A stretch of 64,000 nucleotides of DNA. Origin: Trichopria drosophilae. Lineage: Eukaryota; Arthropoda; Insecta; Hymenoptera; Diapriidae. Numbering within the stretch: the stretch's first letter is position 1; the number at the start of each line of letters is the position of its first letter. Shown here one piece after another: positions 44,815-56,905 of the stretch. Below the pieces are notes generated by a model. It searched no databases and was not told the DNA's origin. It saw only the letters and a list, made by a program, of their open reading frames with translations. The stretch covers positions 90,818,501 through 90,882,500 of the forward strand of contig CM059582.1 of the NCBI GenBank assembly GCA_030407085.1, in the 5' to 3' direction. The position numbers and the translations under genes are program-made.

Positions 44815-46656
44815 ACTACGAGACATTTATCATATCCTAGATAGCAAAAGTGTCTTAAGATAAGACACCTGTTTTCAATGCCAGGCCGCAAAATTTTAAC
44901 ATAGTGACTTCCTAATTCAGTTTTGGTACGAATTTGTTGATCAAAAAGATTTTGAGTAGAAAAATCCGAATTATTGTTTACTATACGGACGTATCTCTTT
45001 TGGTTCATATTTTTTCGAAATTTTGAGGTTATAATCGGAAAGTGCTAGAAATTTTACGCCAGACATGATATGAGCACAATTTTTTCAATGTTAATAACTT
45101 ATCAGAATTGACAGCTGAAAAGTGAAAGAAAAATCCGTCCTTTTAAGATTTAATGGGTTAAATAAAAATTTCATTTCACACTCTTTATAAAATAAGGATT
45201 GAAAATTTGTTTTACAATTAGTTGGTTGTATCTTGTATTAAGGCCCACATTTATAAAGCCGTTTCAATGAGAAATGTTAACATATGTGAACCGTAGAACG
45301 TTATGATCGTTTCCAAATAATAACTTCAAAATACCCAAAAATGCAAAAACAACAGCGTTCTCGTGAGATAACTACACTATAAACAAAAATATTTTAACTG
45401 ATTACGTCTTAAAATTCTCTGTTAATCAGTCAACGTTTGGTGCATAAATCTGTCCTTGTCAAACATTACATCTTACTTTCAGTCCATTTTCTTACTTAGT
45501 GTAAATATTATCATTGATTTTTTTTATTTTTTATTTTATTTTTTAATAATTATCATTTATCAATTTTTCTATGAAAAAGGCATTCAAAACAATTACCTGA
45601 ACCATTCTTGACATAAGATGTATCGCTCATTCACAATCTGTGATTGCAATTTGTAACTTTCCACACTTTATTTATATAATATTAATCGTATTCCATAAGA
45701 CGTATAACAAATTATTCGCTGGTTACATAAAATTAAAATGCATAAATTAATAATATTTTTTATATTAATGATGGATGTAATTGATTAGAGAGAAAAAGCA
45801 CTTATGATTTTTCCCTTTAGGAATTTTAAGGAAAAACATCTAAGTTAATTATCTGAACATTGCTAATATTACCTGTATAATGTGGATCATCTTATAGAAA
45901 CATTATGTCCGATTGTGATTTCGAAACTTGGAATATGTTTATATCAATATTCGCGGAAAATAATATAATTATAAATTGGTGTGTCAAAAGTATTTATTTC
46001 AAATCAAAACCGTACTCGAAGACAATAAATAACTTATTACCTCAATGTAGAATATTCTATTATCGGTATGTTATTGTTTTCGAGATGTAATTAGTCATAA
46101 ATACAAACATTAAAATTAGATTTTGAATTTAAATTTTCTGAAAAGCAAATTTTCTCTACCCCCAAAAAAATCGTTTTAATAAATGACTACGATAAATTAT
46201 TCAACATCAATAATTCCCTTTTTGAAAAATTATAAAAATGATTATAGGGGTATACTGAAAACGTAATCAACTAACAAAAATCAAATACAAAGGATTAAAT
46301 TTCATATTTTATCATTTTTGTTTTGTTTTCTTGTTTTCACTTAAACACGATAAAACACATTCTTCAACAACCTTTGACTAGCGAGCGCAGAGATCTCCCC
46401 GAAGAAGATAATACGTCTTATTCTCCCAACGTCTCCAATTTCACTTCGCCTCCGAGATTACCATTAATTCGTGCAAGAATTAGATCACAATCCAAAATCC
46501 AAAAGGGGAAATGCCTCTACTGGGATGGAGATTGGACACTCATGGATTTGTCGTTATTTCCCTTTTGGCTCGTCGAATATTATTCCATTTGGGGGAAGGG
46601 GCGGGGGGGGGGGGGGAGAGTCTAATGATTCAAATATGTTTGCTTATTTAATTATA
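44815..46656. other. Gene-free AT-rich stretch
   Basis: The first ~90 bp is the other half of the foldback target repeat (AAGTGTCTTAAGATAAGACAC). The rest has no gene. A G-run lies at about 46601-46615. Confidence 0.5.
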
Positions 46657-46965
46657 TACAGGGTCATCGAAAAGTATCGGACCCCCCTAATATCTTCAGT
46701 TAGAATGCACTTAGGAGAAAATGTCCAATAGCAAAGTTGTATGGTTCCAAGCGGGGAGTAAGATGATGACCTTGACTTTGAACTTGACCATGTCCTTCAA
46801 AGTCATTTCAAGGTCAATCTTATTTTTTTAAATAGAACCCCCTACATTTTATTGCATATTCTTATAGCTTATCTCGAGAGCTTTCCAAAACACTATAATA
46901 AAATATTTTGTTATTAAGTACTTTTTGAGTTATAAAGGTTTGAAGTTAACAATTTGTTAAGTGGT
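46657..46965 (+). mobile_element. Half copy of the ACAGGGTC palindromic MITE
   Basis: Matches one arm of 28917-29657 almost base for base from ATACAGGGTCATCG to TTTGAAGTTAACAAT. After a 45-nt unrelated segment, the inverted words ATTCTACATTTTGTGTC and AAAAAATTGTT follow. Confidence 0.85.
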
Positions 46966-48250
46966 GTGCGAGTCCGACCAGTTAAGGCAAGAGTATTCTA
47001 CATTTTGTGTCAAAAAATTGTTGGTACGAAAGGGTTTGAACTATGTCGGTTTAGACATTTTTATTGAATAACATCCGAATCAGGTGCACTAGTTAAAAGT
47101 GCCGTCTATAGGGCGGTAAAAGTAGGCATATTTTGAAAAACGTACTCGTGACCATAAACCCGTATACGGGTTACTAATTTCGAAGGTTTTCTACCCGTAA
47201 ACTCCTAATTTCGATGCAAATCGATACTTCCTTGCACAGAACGATTCAATTGCATTTTAGGCACTCGCTAGGAAAAGTGTCGCTCGACTGATGTACGCGA
47301 AATTTTTTCATGCAATTGCGGTCGCACATTCGCAAAATAAATTTTGCGCACTTGTATCGAAATATATTATTCAAAAAATTATAAACATCATTTCAAAAAA
47401 TGGTAAACTTATCTCGAAATGTTGAGTCAGTTTTCAAACCCGTTTATCACTCATTTTTCATCATTAAATCAGTATCACACAACAAGGAATCGAAAGGAAT
47501 CCACAAATTTAAAATAAAAGAGTAATTGAAAGAATTTACAATGAGTTCATTCCATCACTTTTACTATTTTTAATTCCCATTTTGTACCTCTTGGAAATTA
47601 TGAATACCTTTTAATTTTCTTTCGTTTACCGATAAAAAGGAAATAATAAAATTAAATTTTATTAAATAATCCTCCTTATCTGGGGAATCTCTATTTACTG
47701 AACTATTTAGTACGATTTCCTTCAAGCACTCTAGTCATCTTTTTGTATTTTGATGGATATTATTTTACTGAGCTCGGCGTTAAAAGACCCCGCTGGAAAT
47801 AAATTATAAGTGGCTCTTGGTCGATTTATTTAATACTGCACAATTTTATAGTTCATGTAATTCTACAAAAATGATCCCCATGGCAAATTGCGAAATATTC
47901 AATGGTTTTACAGTTACAAGCCCTTAAAGCCTCGCCACAGAGAAATAAATAAGCAAAACCATAGAGCCTACATTTATACAGATGGAAATATAAACAAATA
48001 TACAGTAATTTTTGTTTTGTTTTATTATACAAGGGTTGATTTCTAGGGATATTTTCTAATGGAAATCGCTATGACTTGAAATATGCCTGGTGTTCACAAT
48101 GAAATACCTCAAACTCTCAAAAATATTACTGAATACTTTTTAGAATTATTTTCATTTGCGAGGGTCAATTCTATTATGCAAGGGTTGCTTTATAGGGGTG
48201 GTTTTTATTCGGAATCACTACAAATGCATTCTAAATATATATCTGATCTA
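46966..48250. other. Gene-free stretch
   Basis: No gene supported. 47780-47960 is a diverged copy of the outer palindrome arm (GACCCCGCTGGAAATAA, GGCTCTTGGTCGA). Confidence 0.45.
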
Positions 48251-48480
48251 GAGCGGCGGTGGCTCAGTTGGTAGAGTATCGGCTTCGTAATTAAAAAACC
48301 CTGGTTCGATCCCGGCCTCTGCCATCTGTCATCGGAACACCTCTGTATTTGTTTATAAGTGTCTGATAACGCCCAAGCTCAGGTGGTTCGAATTTCACCT
48401 TCATAAACTGTAGGTCCCATCGCCATTTAGTCCCATACGGGTTCAGAAAAGTCGACGTAAAATAATACTAAAAAAAATGA
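48251..48480 (+). mobile_element. tRNA-derived SINE, family 1
   Basis: Head with box A TGGCTCAGTTGG and box B GGTTCGATCCCGG, then the same body as the 22681-22904 copy (CACCTCTGTATTTG, TAAACTGTAGGTCCCATCG). It ends in an A-rich tail near 48470. No clear target duplication. Confidence 0.85.
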
Positions 48481-49393
48481 TGAAGCATGGTGTAGAATAT
48501 ATGTTACACCAATTAGTAATTCATTATTTACATATTTAAGGTAATTATTAATTAATTTTGAGCCAATTTTTGCTTCCTTACTTCAAGATCATGTTAGGAA
48601 ACGTAAATAAAACAATATTTTTAATTATTTATCATGTTATATTGTAAAAAAAAATTAAACAAAGTTTAAAAATGGTGGATTTTCTATGAAAAATATATGG
48701 GAGAAGAAAACGTCACTCAAATATGTCGAGACGGAGTACTCGGGGGTTTTTGGGGTCGTTGATACACGGAGAAAAATTTTCGGTCATGCGCGCTCGGGAC
48801 ATCGGCAATTATTCCGTCAGTTTGTGAAGCAAAGCGTGTTAAGTAGCAGCATCTTCGGCACCAGAGCAAATTTTGCTCCACACTTTCAAGCATGTCGTGC
48901 TTCACTCGAGGAAGCAAGCTTTGTCGTTGTGGCGGCAATACATGCTTAACCTACGAAGCATGACTGATACCGATTGCGATACATGTGATTTTTACGTAGG
49001 CTCAGTTATGAGGTTATGTAAATTATTCGCAAACAATATGCAGGAATAAATATGCTCATTTTAACTCATGATAACTCGAGGCCTTATTATATAACATCAT
49101 TTTCATAAAAAATTAGAGAAGTTATGACAAAAATAATTGATGCAATTCTGTCCAATTTTAGCGCAGAGTTTTATTGTTCAATATATGTTTAATTTTTCAT
49201 TTTATTGTTATATTATTTTATGACAGTATTTCCAGCTCAATCGATTTATTAGCCACCCCATTTCAAGTTGATTGAATGACAGAAAACATGTAAACGTGTG
49301 TTGTGAAAAGGACCGAAGTCTGCGCCACGAAGGAGAGAAAAATATCACAATTTACCATCGTTAGATCTCCTCAAATTTTTCATGAAACTGACC
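48481..49393. other. Gene-free stretch with a GC-richer island
   Basis: 48690-48950 is GC-richer and open in two frames, but no domain is recognised. The remainder is AT-rich. Confidence 0.4.
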
Positions 49394-49830
49394 TTATAAC
49401 CAGGTTTCGAGTTACGCCAGACTCTCAAAAACTAAAAAAATTGAATATATTAACTCCCTTACCTTTTAATACAAGATAAAGTCGTATTAAGAAAGTTGCC
49501 AAATTGGACTGCGATTACGCTTTTCCAACATTTCAGGTAAAGGTGTTTTTACTTTATTTACTTGTTTTACATCTCAAACGTTTAAAATGGGGTATATTGC
49601 AGCTTAATTAAGCATGTGAATTGCATGCACTGTATGTAACTTCGAACATTTTATGTAAAATAAACAAATTAACACTGTTGCTTGATTTGTTGGAAAAGCG
49701 CAGTCGATCGACAATTTGTCAATTTTCTTTATAAGACTTTATCTTCACTTAAAAGTTAAGGGAGTTAATATATTCATTTTTTTCTAAGTTAGTGAGAGTC
49801 TGGCATAACTCAAGACCTGATTATAACATC
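49394..49830. repeat. Foldback MITE, 437 bp
   Basis: Arms of about 140 bp share GCCAGACTCTCA, ATATATTAACTCCCTTA and GCGCTTTTCCAAC-type inner ends in inverted orientation. The spacer is about 150 bp. Short direct repeats (ATAACATCATTTT) flank it. Confidence 0.75.
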
Positions 49831-50578
49831 ATTTTTAATATAACCATAAAATATAAAATTAAAAAAGTTGTCAGAAAAATAGTTCATGCCAATTCTTTCC
49901 AATTTTCTGTGACACTTCAAGTTGGTTTTTAGTAACAGATTATGTGCATTAATTATGGCCATAAACTGACCACTTTCTGTACAGTTTCAAGTTGGTTTAT
50001 AGTAACAGAAAATGGGCATAAATTATGGCCATTTCTTAGCCAGCGAACATCTCGGTTGGTTACAATTTCTAGTAGGGCTTATGGAAAAACACTTTATACT
50101 TTAAAAAGTGTAAAAAGTTATTATAATGAAGGCGCCACCAAATAACAATTGACTCAAACAAACATATAGGTGAATTCATTTCTTCCTTGTCAAATCCAAT
50201 TGGAGAAATGTTCCATCTTCTCTATCTAAACTTAATTAACTTAATATTTAATTATAAAATAAGTCGGATCTTTTCATTCTGATGGACATTCTTAAACATA
50301 ATAAGCAAAACAATGTTCATCGAAATACAGACTTTTAAATAATTAATTAATTATTTAAACAAAAAATTGAAATGAACAAATAAATAAATTTGAAATGGTT
50401 GTTGGATACAAAGTTGGATAAAATTTTTATATAAAGTTGTTATAATTTTATTTATATAAACTTGTTTTTATTCAATAAGAAACACTTACGTAAGCGTGGA
50501 GAATTGGTTGTTAGTACAAATTTTATTGAAAGAAAAATACAAATATTTTATTTCGCATAAAAAAAATATTATTCGCAG
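49831..50578. other. Downstream region of the CACTA-like gene
   Basis: 50263-50340 duplicates, with substitutions, coding bases 50655-50735 of the neighbouring ORF (GTCGGATCTTTT, AATGTTCATCGAAATACAGA), a leftover of a second copy. 49930-50030 has a direct repeat with TTATGGCCAT. No intact gene. Confidence 0.6.
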
Positions 50579-52663
50579 TTACAACACATATTTAGTCGCA
50601 ATGTGTAATGACCCCTTATATTTAACTAACAGACATTGATGTTCGTCTGGCAATAAAGTCGGATCTTTTAATTCTGATGGACATTCTTGAACGCGATAAG
50701 CAAAACAATGTTCATCGAAATACAGACTTTTAAAAATTGCCACGAGTAAATACATTTTACCTTCTTTAATAAAGATTTCTGAAATTTTACCAAACATTAC
50801 AAAATCATCATCATCCTTATCGGTTACAATTACCATTCCAATTTCGTAATTGATCCCATTTAACTCCGCCTTGCGTGTTGTAAAGATTTCTACGTCATCT
50901 GTACTAAATGGAAAATATTTCATTTTTAGAGCCTCGTCTATTTTATCGAAATGTTCGTACTTAACAAAATCGACATTAATTTTTTGGGTCAATTTTTGAT
51001 AGGCTAGACGTAATTGATTTTTTATACCTAATGTCCACAATAAATTTTTCCGATTGCAGCTAGTGAGAGCAGTCGATTTCTGCTGACTGTGTTTCTGTTC
51101 GTATTTCATAGAGGAATAATGGACGAGAGGTCCTTTTTTCTTCAAAGTACGCGTTATGTGTGTCATATTATGAAATTTTAATGTTAAGACGCCATACTTT
51201 AATTTATACAAAGAAAGGAATTCCGGAATTAAGTAATCTAATGTAACAATGTGGCCCTGCACAATTTTTGCTGATGTAATAATTGAGATTATTTTTCGTA
51301 GTAAAGTATACAATTTCCATGTTTCATTGTGTTCGTCTACTTTATCACCTACGAATAACCCGAAATACCTTGTAAAGCACATCATTTCAGACGCCGACAT
51401 CTTGAGCTTGTTCTTCGTTTTTATATGTTCTTGTTTAATGAATGGAACTTTATTTTTAATATAACCATACTCAAATGATTTTAAACGGTCATTTAAAAAA
51501 TCTAATTTAAATTGATCATCCTTAAATATTAGATCATTGCAGATGTGCGCCATGGTGTAATTTGCAGTCCCTTCAAAAATATCATGCATCATATCCAATG
51601 TGATATTTTCACATACGTGGAAATCTTCAACAAGATTGAATACGCATTTTTCTCGAATGCCTGTTTCAAAATGATCATGTTTTTTGCAGTCTAAGTCGTA
51701 AGATTCAACTGTTCTAATTAAATCAGTACATTCAGTGATGAGTGTTTTGATCTCCGAAATATCGGCTTTGCAAATCCGGCAAGGTTTACCGGAATTGAAG
51801 GTGTCGACAAAGCCCAACATTTCATTTAGACCCAAATTATCGCCCAAAACTGACAAGAGAGCAAAATAAACTTTGTGTTCTACGCCATTTGCCCTTACTA
51901 CAATTCCTTCTCTTCTTAACTCATTTAATTCAGTAATCAATTTTGAGAATATTTGAAAATTTCCAAATTTTTTTCTATCGTATGCATGAAATAGTCCAAC
52001 TAATAATATATTCTCTATTTTTAAGGCCAATTGCGGAGGTAAACAAGGAAGTGATGAATATATAGATCCAAGTTTGTGTTTCCCCGCATTGGAGCCAAGG
52101 GCGTTACCACTTTCCCATTCATCTTGGTAAATGAATATGGGTAGAACCATTTTGTCTCCTAATGATGTCGTTAATTTTTTCCAAACATCACCTTGCATGC
52201 AGTTTGAAACAATGTCATCATCTCCGGTTAATAAATTAATGTAATTTATTATTAATTCGAATGTCCCTGGCATTTCGAAGAGTATTTTTAAACTCCTTTT
52301 TAAAGGAATATACATAGCATGGACAGTTTCATTTTCAATTGTCGCCACCTTGAACTCTATTGGCATGGACATGAGATTTTTTTTCTCGTAATACAAAAAC
52401 CTTTTGTATTCCGTATCAAATTCGTTTAAAATTCCTCCCGCAGACTGCAGAATTGTTTGGATATCATTTACAAGGGATGAACGATATTTACTTGATATGG
52501 ATTCTAATTCTTGGAGTATGAAATTCGCGTACGAAACGTTAATGAAATCTACAACACTAGTGACAGAGAGCTGCACTACATTCCGCGGAATCAGAGAATT
52601 GTTGTATAATTGCAGTGTTAATAATAACATTTCATTTTCTAAAGATCGGCGATCTGACGACAT
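50579..52663 (-). CDS. CACTA (En/Spm)-like transposase, intact 694 codons
   Basis: A single uninterrupted ORF from ATG 52663 to TAA at 50579. Landmarks of the animal CACTA/Transposase_21 type are FIYQDEWESGNALGSNAGKH with KLGSIYSSL, then LGDNLGLNEMLGF, a Cys pair in GKPCRICK, TLDMMHDIFEGTANY and KMSASEMMCFTRYFGLF. The C-terminal HVTLDYLIPEF and FHNMTHITRTL-type regions are as in that family. Whether it is a live element or a domesticated gene is open, because no CACTA-ending terminal repeats were found. A GA microsatellite lies 126 bp upstream. Confidence 0.75.
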   Translation of the reverse strand: MSSDRRSLENEMLLLTLQLYNNSLIPRNVVQLSVTSVVDFINVSYANFILQELESISSKYRSSLVNDIQTILQSAGGILNEFDTEYKRFLYYEKKNLMSMPIEFKVATIENETVHAMYIPLKRSLKILFEMPGTFELIINYINLLTGDDDIVSNCMQGDVWKKLTTSLGDKMVLPIFIYQDEWESGNALGSNAGKHKLGSIYSSLPCLPPQLALKIENILLVGLFHAYDRKKFGNFQIFSKLITELNELRREGIVVRANGVEHKVYFALLSVLGDNLGLNEMLGFVDTFNSGKPCRICKADISEIKTLITECTDLIRTVESYDLDCKKHDHFETGIREKCVFNLVEDFHVCENITLDMMHDIFEGTANYTMAHICNDLIFKDDQFKLDFLNDRLKSFEYGYIKNKVPFIKQEHIKTKNKLKMSASEMMCFTRYFGLFVGDKVDEHNETWKLYTLLRKIISIITSAKIVQGHIVTLDYLIPEFLSLYKLKYGVLTLKFHNMTHITRTLKKKGPLVHYSSMKYEQKHSQQKSTALTSCNRKNLLWTLGIKNQLRLAYQKLTQKINVDFVKYEHFDKIDEALKMKYFPFSTDDVEIFTTRKAELNGINYEIGMVIVTDKDDDDFVMFGKISEIFIKEGKMYLLVAIFKSLYFDEHCFAYRVQECPSELKDPTLLPDEHQCLLVKYKGSLHIATKYVL

Positions 52664-52728
52664 TTTGCTTATTATTATATTACAGAAAAAAAAGGTTACT
52701 GTAATGAATGAAATGTAATGTAATGAAT

Positions 52729-52784
52729 AAAAATGGGAGAAGGAGCAAATGAAAATGGGAGAAGGAGCAAATGAAACCGTATTT

Positions 52785-52821
<37 letters not shown>

Positions 52822-52833
52822 AGGGAGAGGGAG
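52729..52833. repeat. GA-rich microsatellite and short tandem copy
   Basis: GAGAGAGA from 52789 grades into GGGAGGGAGAGG. It is preceded by two copies of a 22-bp unit with ATGGGAGAAGGAGCAAAT (52732 and 52754). Confidence 0.9.
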
Positions 52834-53217
52834 TAAGAGTGCAAGAATTTCAGTTGGTGTTGTGCACGCGAGCAAATCGCTAAACTTACAATTAGTTACA
52901 GAGTACAGTGCCCATATGGAAATTCGCATAGGATAAGATAATCTGTAAGTGAACCTCGATCATTTCATAAATTCTTTTGAAATTTTACATGTGTTGTTTA
53001 TTACTGCGGCCCTAGTCTCGTTACAATTGCTCTTAGTATTTATTGCCTTAACTAGACAGTTATTTCTAATGTATTTCTTGAGGGGTCCGTTTAAAAAAAT
53101 TCACATTCCAACTTTATCCAATTTTTCATTAAAATTTATTAACATATTTCGACATTTATCATCTTTAAAAGTAACAAATATTAATCACTTCTTACAAATA
53201 TCATATCACGTAATCTG

Positions 53218-53555
53218 ATATTGCAACACGGCGGAGCACCACGTCACTATGCAAGGGTAGTGCGCGATTATTTGGATGAAGCATATCCCAATAGATAGAT
53301 CGGGGGTCGTGGACCATTTGCTTGGCCTCCTAGGTCTCCAGATCTCACCGTTCTGGATTATTTTGAATGGGGATATGTAAAGGGACAAATCCATTCATCG
53401 GATTTACGAGATAGAGAGGTAATGCTACAAATAATTTTTGACTCGTTCAATATAATCAGCAAAGATATGGCAGGACGATCAACACTTAATGCAAAATAAG
53501 AAGGGCCCAATTACGTGTTGAAAATAATGGCGGCCATTTTGAACATTTGTTGTAA
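53218..53555 (+). pseudogene. Tc1/mariner-like transposase relic, C-terminal part
   Basis: Reads LQHGGAPRHYARVVRDYLDE, a TAG where the family has Trp, GGRGPFAWPPRSPDLTVLDY, EWGYVKGQIHSSDLRDRE, then after a frameshift RAQLRVENNGGHFEHLL and TAA at 53553-53555. The usual QDGAP motif has lost its catalytic Asp (HGGAP). It starts abruptly at about 53218. It is probably the same broad family as the relic at 5166-5732, whose preserved part is complementary. Confidence 0.85.
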
Positions 53556-54429
53556 TGTTTCAATAAAAATATTGGCATGAAATGTGTTTCAATCATAAAT
53601 TTTGTGTTTTCTGGTGTGTATGTTGGGTAATACAAGTTTTGAAAAAAAAAAACGCCTGCTCGATCTCTAAGAGAACATATTTTTACAGAAAAGTATAGAA
53701 AAACTCATTGGTAAGGGAGAATATAATTCTGTAGTCGCTAGGAAAAACCAGGCAATCCAACTTTCTGAAAAAATTGAGAAACCACAGAAAACGGAAGGGA
53801 TTTTTGAACTACAAGCAATCTGCCAGATGGAAGTATTGATTCTCTATCATATTTCAAAATTATTTATAAATTTTCACTTCCTTAAATGCAAATGTGAAAC
53901 TTTACATGCGTTTTTCTCGAGTTTTTAAATAGCGGAGTTACCTGGTTTTAAAAGAAATAGATAAAGAACCGAAAACAGGATTAATTTTTTTATTTACATT
54001 TAATCTCTCCGATTGAAATTTGCATTCATTATCATATTTCAGAATTATTAAAGAAATAAAAATCATATAGCCTGAAATGCATATGTGAGACTTTAAAGCG
54101 TTTTTCGCGAGTTTTTAAAAAATAGAGTTACTTGGATTTTTATTGCGTTTTTTACTTATATAAATAACACCTCCATTTTGTAGTTAATACCGCTAACAAA
54201 AATTTGTATGTATTTTTAAAAGTATGTATTAGGAAAATATTCCAGATCTTTTTGTTTCCTTTAAAAAAATTCCGAAAATGGGGCCAGTGATATTATGTCT
54301 ATGGTGTACCCTCTCCCCCTAAATGCTTTTCTTGTTACTACATTCTTTGTGTAGAATTTCTATTACTCGTCCTTAATTAGAAAATAATTGACTTTATTAA
54401 TAAATTCACTAATAAATTGGAAATACCAG
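53556..54429. other. Gene-free stretch
   Basis: Two diverged direct copies of a ~60-bp segment (GCGTTTTTCTCGAGTTTTTAAA near 53910 and its variant near 54100). No gene. Confidence 0.45.
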
Positions 54430-54750
54430 GATTTCGACGTGAACCAATGTCAAATGAATATTTATTACTATTTTTACACTATCAGACCGGTGCTGGCACA
54501 CAGTATCACCGTGCATCTTACATGAACATTTATTCTTAAATAAGTCAAATTCTGGGATTTTTATCTTTTTACGCATTCACAACTTTCAACATGTTTCACC
54601 TATAAATTATTTAAAATATTTTGTTTTAGTTGTTTTATTATTCAATTTTTATACTCCAATCAATATTCCACATGATTTCCGAATTCGTGACATTACAAAT
54701 ACCATGACTCGAACTTGTTCGAATGTAACAAGAATATTTATTATAATAAA
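54430..54750. repeat. Left flank of the duplicated block
   Basis: Reverse-complement match of 21984-22370; it lies immediately outside the Penelope inverted repeat. Confidence 0.75.
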
Positions 54751-56905
54751 ATTCGGGAGGACTTTTAACCTACAAAGTAATTGCTTACCGATAGTAGGAC
54801 TCCACCGACTACCACGAACAATTATGGATAGTAAATAGTCCCAACGTTTCGGACCTCTTGGGTCCCTCTTCAGGGGGAAATATGCTTTCTAGGTTTGAAA
54901 TTTGAAAGTGGCCGGTGTTCATGTCCGGTCACGCTTTATATACTCAATTTGACGGTGGTGGTGGGGAGTAATTTTTCAATCTTAATAATAGGTTATCATA
55001 TATGGTATTAAAATTTTGACTATCTTCAACTTTATTCAATGCAGTTTTTTGCAATTTTATATGCAGCATTTCAGAAATTCTTCTGCTGGACAATTTTTTG
55101 GTGTCTAAAATTTGTACATCCGTCCAATTAAAGTCGTGGTCGGTTTCCATTCGATGGTCTATAATAACCGTATTACGCTGTGAATTTCTACGGATAATAG
55201 TCTCATGTTCGCTGATTCTTGTTATGAGGCTTCTTTTCGTCTCACCCACATAAGTGGCGTGATAATTGTTGCATTTAATACAATACACCGAATTGTTTTT
55301 TTCTCCTCTATTTAACTGAGAAACCTATCCGATAGCAAAATTCTTATATGAATTTCTAGAAAAACACAAAAAAAACAATTCTGACATTAAAAACAGCTGT
55401 CATCTTCGTTCGTTAATTCAAGATAAAATAATTCCTAGCGATCATGTTTTAGTAACACTCGATATAACTTCCTTGTTCACAAATATTCCTTTACAACTTT
55501 TAAAAAATAGTACTATAAGGAAGTACATTTATATTAGTAGATTTTGGTTAATTCCGTTAGTTGACATTTTAAATATTATTGAATTTTTATACAACAACAC
55601 TTACTTTCGGTTCAATGAACGATATTGTGAACAAAAATGCGGCATGGCCGATGGGGTCACCGGCGTCGCCCATATTTGCGAAACTCGTCATGGACGATCT
55701 TGAAACCGAATGTTTAAATAAGTTATCATTTCAACCGATTTTTTACCTTCGATATCTCGACGATATTGTCACTTGCGTAACTAAATTGAAATTGGAGGAA
55801 ATGATAAATGTTTTTTATAGTTACCATTCTAGGTTACAATTTACGTTTCAAACAGGGAAAGATAATAAATTACCGATTTTAGAATTGTTGTTAATTAAGA
55901 ATGAAAATACAGGAACTCTACAGTTTGATTGGTTTACGATACAAACATATTCTGGAAGATTCTTAGATTTCAACTCTTAAAATCCTCTTTCTCAAAAAAT
56001 AGCGATCTCAACAATCTAGTTGACAGAGCTATAAAAAATGTTGAACCTCAATTCCAGAAAAACAACAAATTAAAAATTACAAAACTACTAACGGAAAATA
56101 AGTATCCAAAAGGTTTGATACATAACATACAAACAGATTAAGAAACGTATCCTATTGAATAACAATGATTCTTCATCAAACCGTTCTGAAGCTGATAGCG
56201 AGAAATTTTATCTCAAGGTCTCATACATCAATGGCCTTTACCATTCCTTACAACACAAATTAAGACGTTGGAAAATTACAACTGTTCCTTCTCTTACGCA
56301 TAATTTAACATCAATTATTACAAAAGGTAAAGATACGCTAAATAGAGGAGAAAAAAACAATTCCGTGTAATGTATTAAATGCAACGTTTGTGACGCCACT
56401 TCTGTGAGTGAGACGAAAAGAAGCCTGAAAACAAGAATGAGCGAACGTGAGGCTAATATCCGTAGAAATTCACAACGTAATTCGGTCATTACGGATCATC
56501 GACTGGAAACCGACCATGACTTTAATTGGACGGATGTACACATTTTAGACACCGACAAAAATTGGTCCAGCCGAAGAATTTCTGAAATGCTGCATATAAA
56601 ATTGCAAAAAATGCATTTGAATAAAGTTGAAGATTGTCAAAATTAAAAAACCATATATGATGACCTATTACTAAGATTAAAAAACTACTTCCCACCACCA
56701 CCGTCAAATTGAGTATATAAAGCGTGACCGGACACGAACATCGGCCACTTTCAAATTTCAATCCTAGAAAGCATATTTTCCCCTGAAGAGGGATCCAAGA
56801 GGTCCGAAATGTTGGGACTATTTACTATCCATAATTGTTCTTGGTAGTAAGTGGAGGCCTATAATCGGTAAGCAATTACTTTGTAGTTTAAAAGCCCTCC
56901 CTAAT
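54751..56905 (+). mobile_element. Penelope-like element with inverted terminal repeats (copy C)
   Basis: About 0.56-kb inverted repeats (54751-55313 and 56339-56905) each encode the GIY-YIG endonuclease region and the 3' end and surround a 5'-truncated RT. Inner edges share AGAGGAGAAAAAAACAATT. The shared outer ends carry CTGAAGAGGGA and GTCCGAAAYGTTGGGA. This copy has a single ATATTTGCG at 55672-55680, where the other copy holds the MULE. Penelope elements often acquire inverted, truncated partners on insertion. Confidence 0.85.
55314..56135 (+). pseudogene. Penelope RT, 5'-truncated and frameshifted
   Basis: Segments read PIAKFLYEFLEKHK, PSDHVLVTLDITSLFTNIP, PMGSPASPIFAKLVMDDLE, and the catalytic box FYLRYLDDIVT with both Asp retained. 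After a frame change come SSFSKNSDLNNLVD and QFQKNNKLKITKLLTENKYP. The N-terminal RT domains are missing and at least two frameshifts occur, so the copy is inactive. The GIY-YIG region follows at 56370-56650 (TKRSLKTRMSERE), with the family's YVGETKR altered to SVSETKR. Confidence 0.85.

Noticed and set aside
48251..48325. Functional tRNA-Thr gene
   Set aside because: Boxes A and B are good but the acceptor stem does not pair, the anticodon arm is disrupted by an A-run, and the sequence continues into a repeated SINE body.
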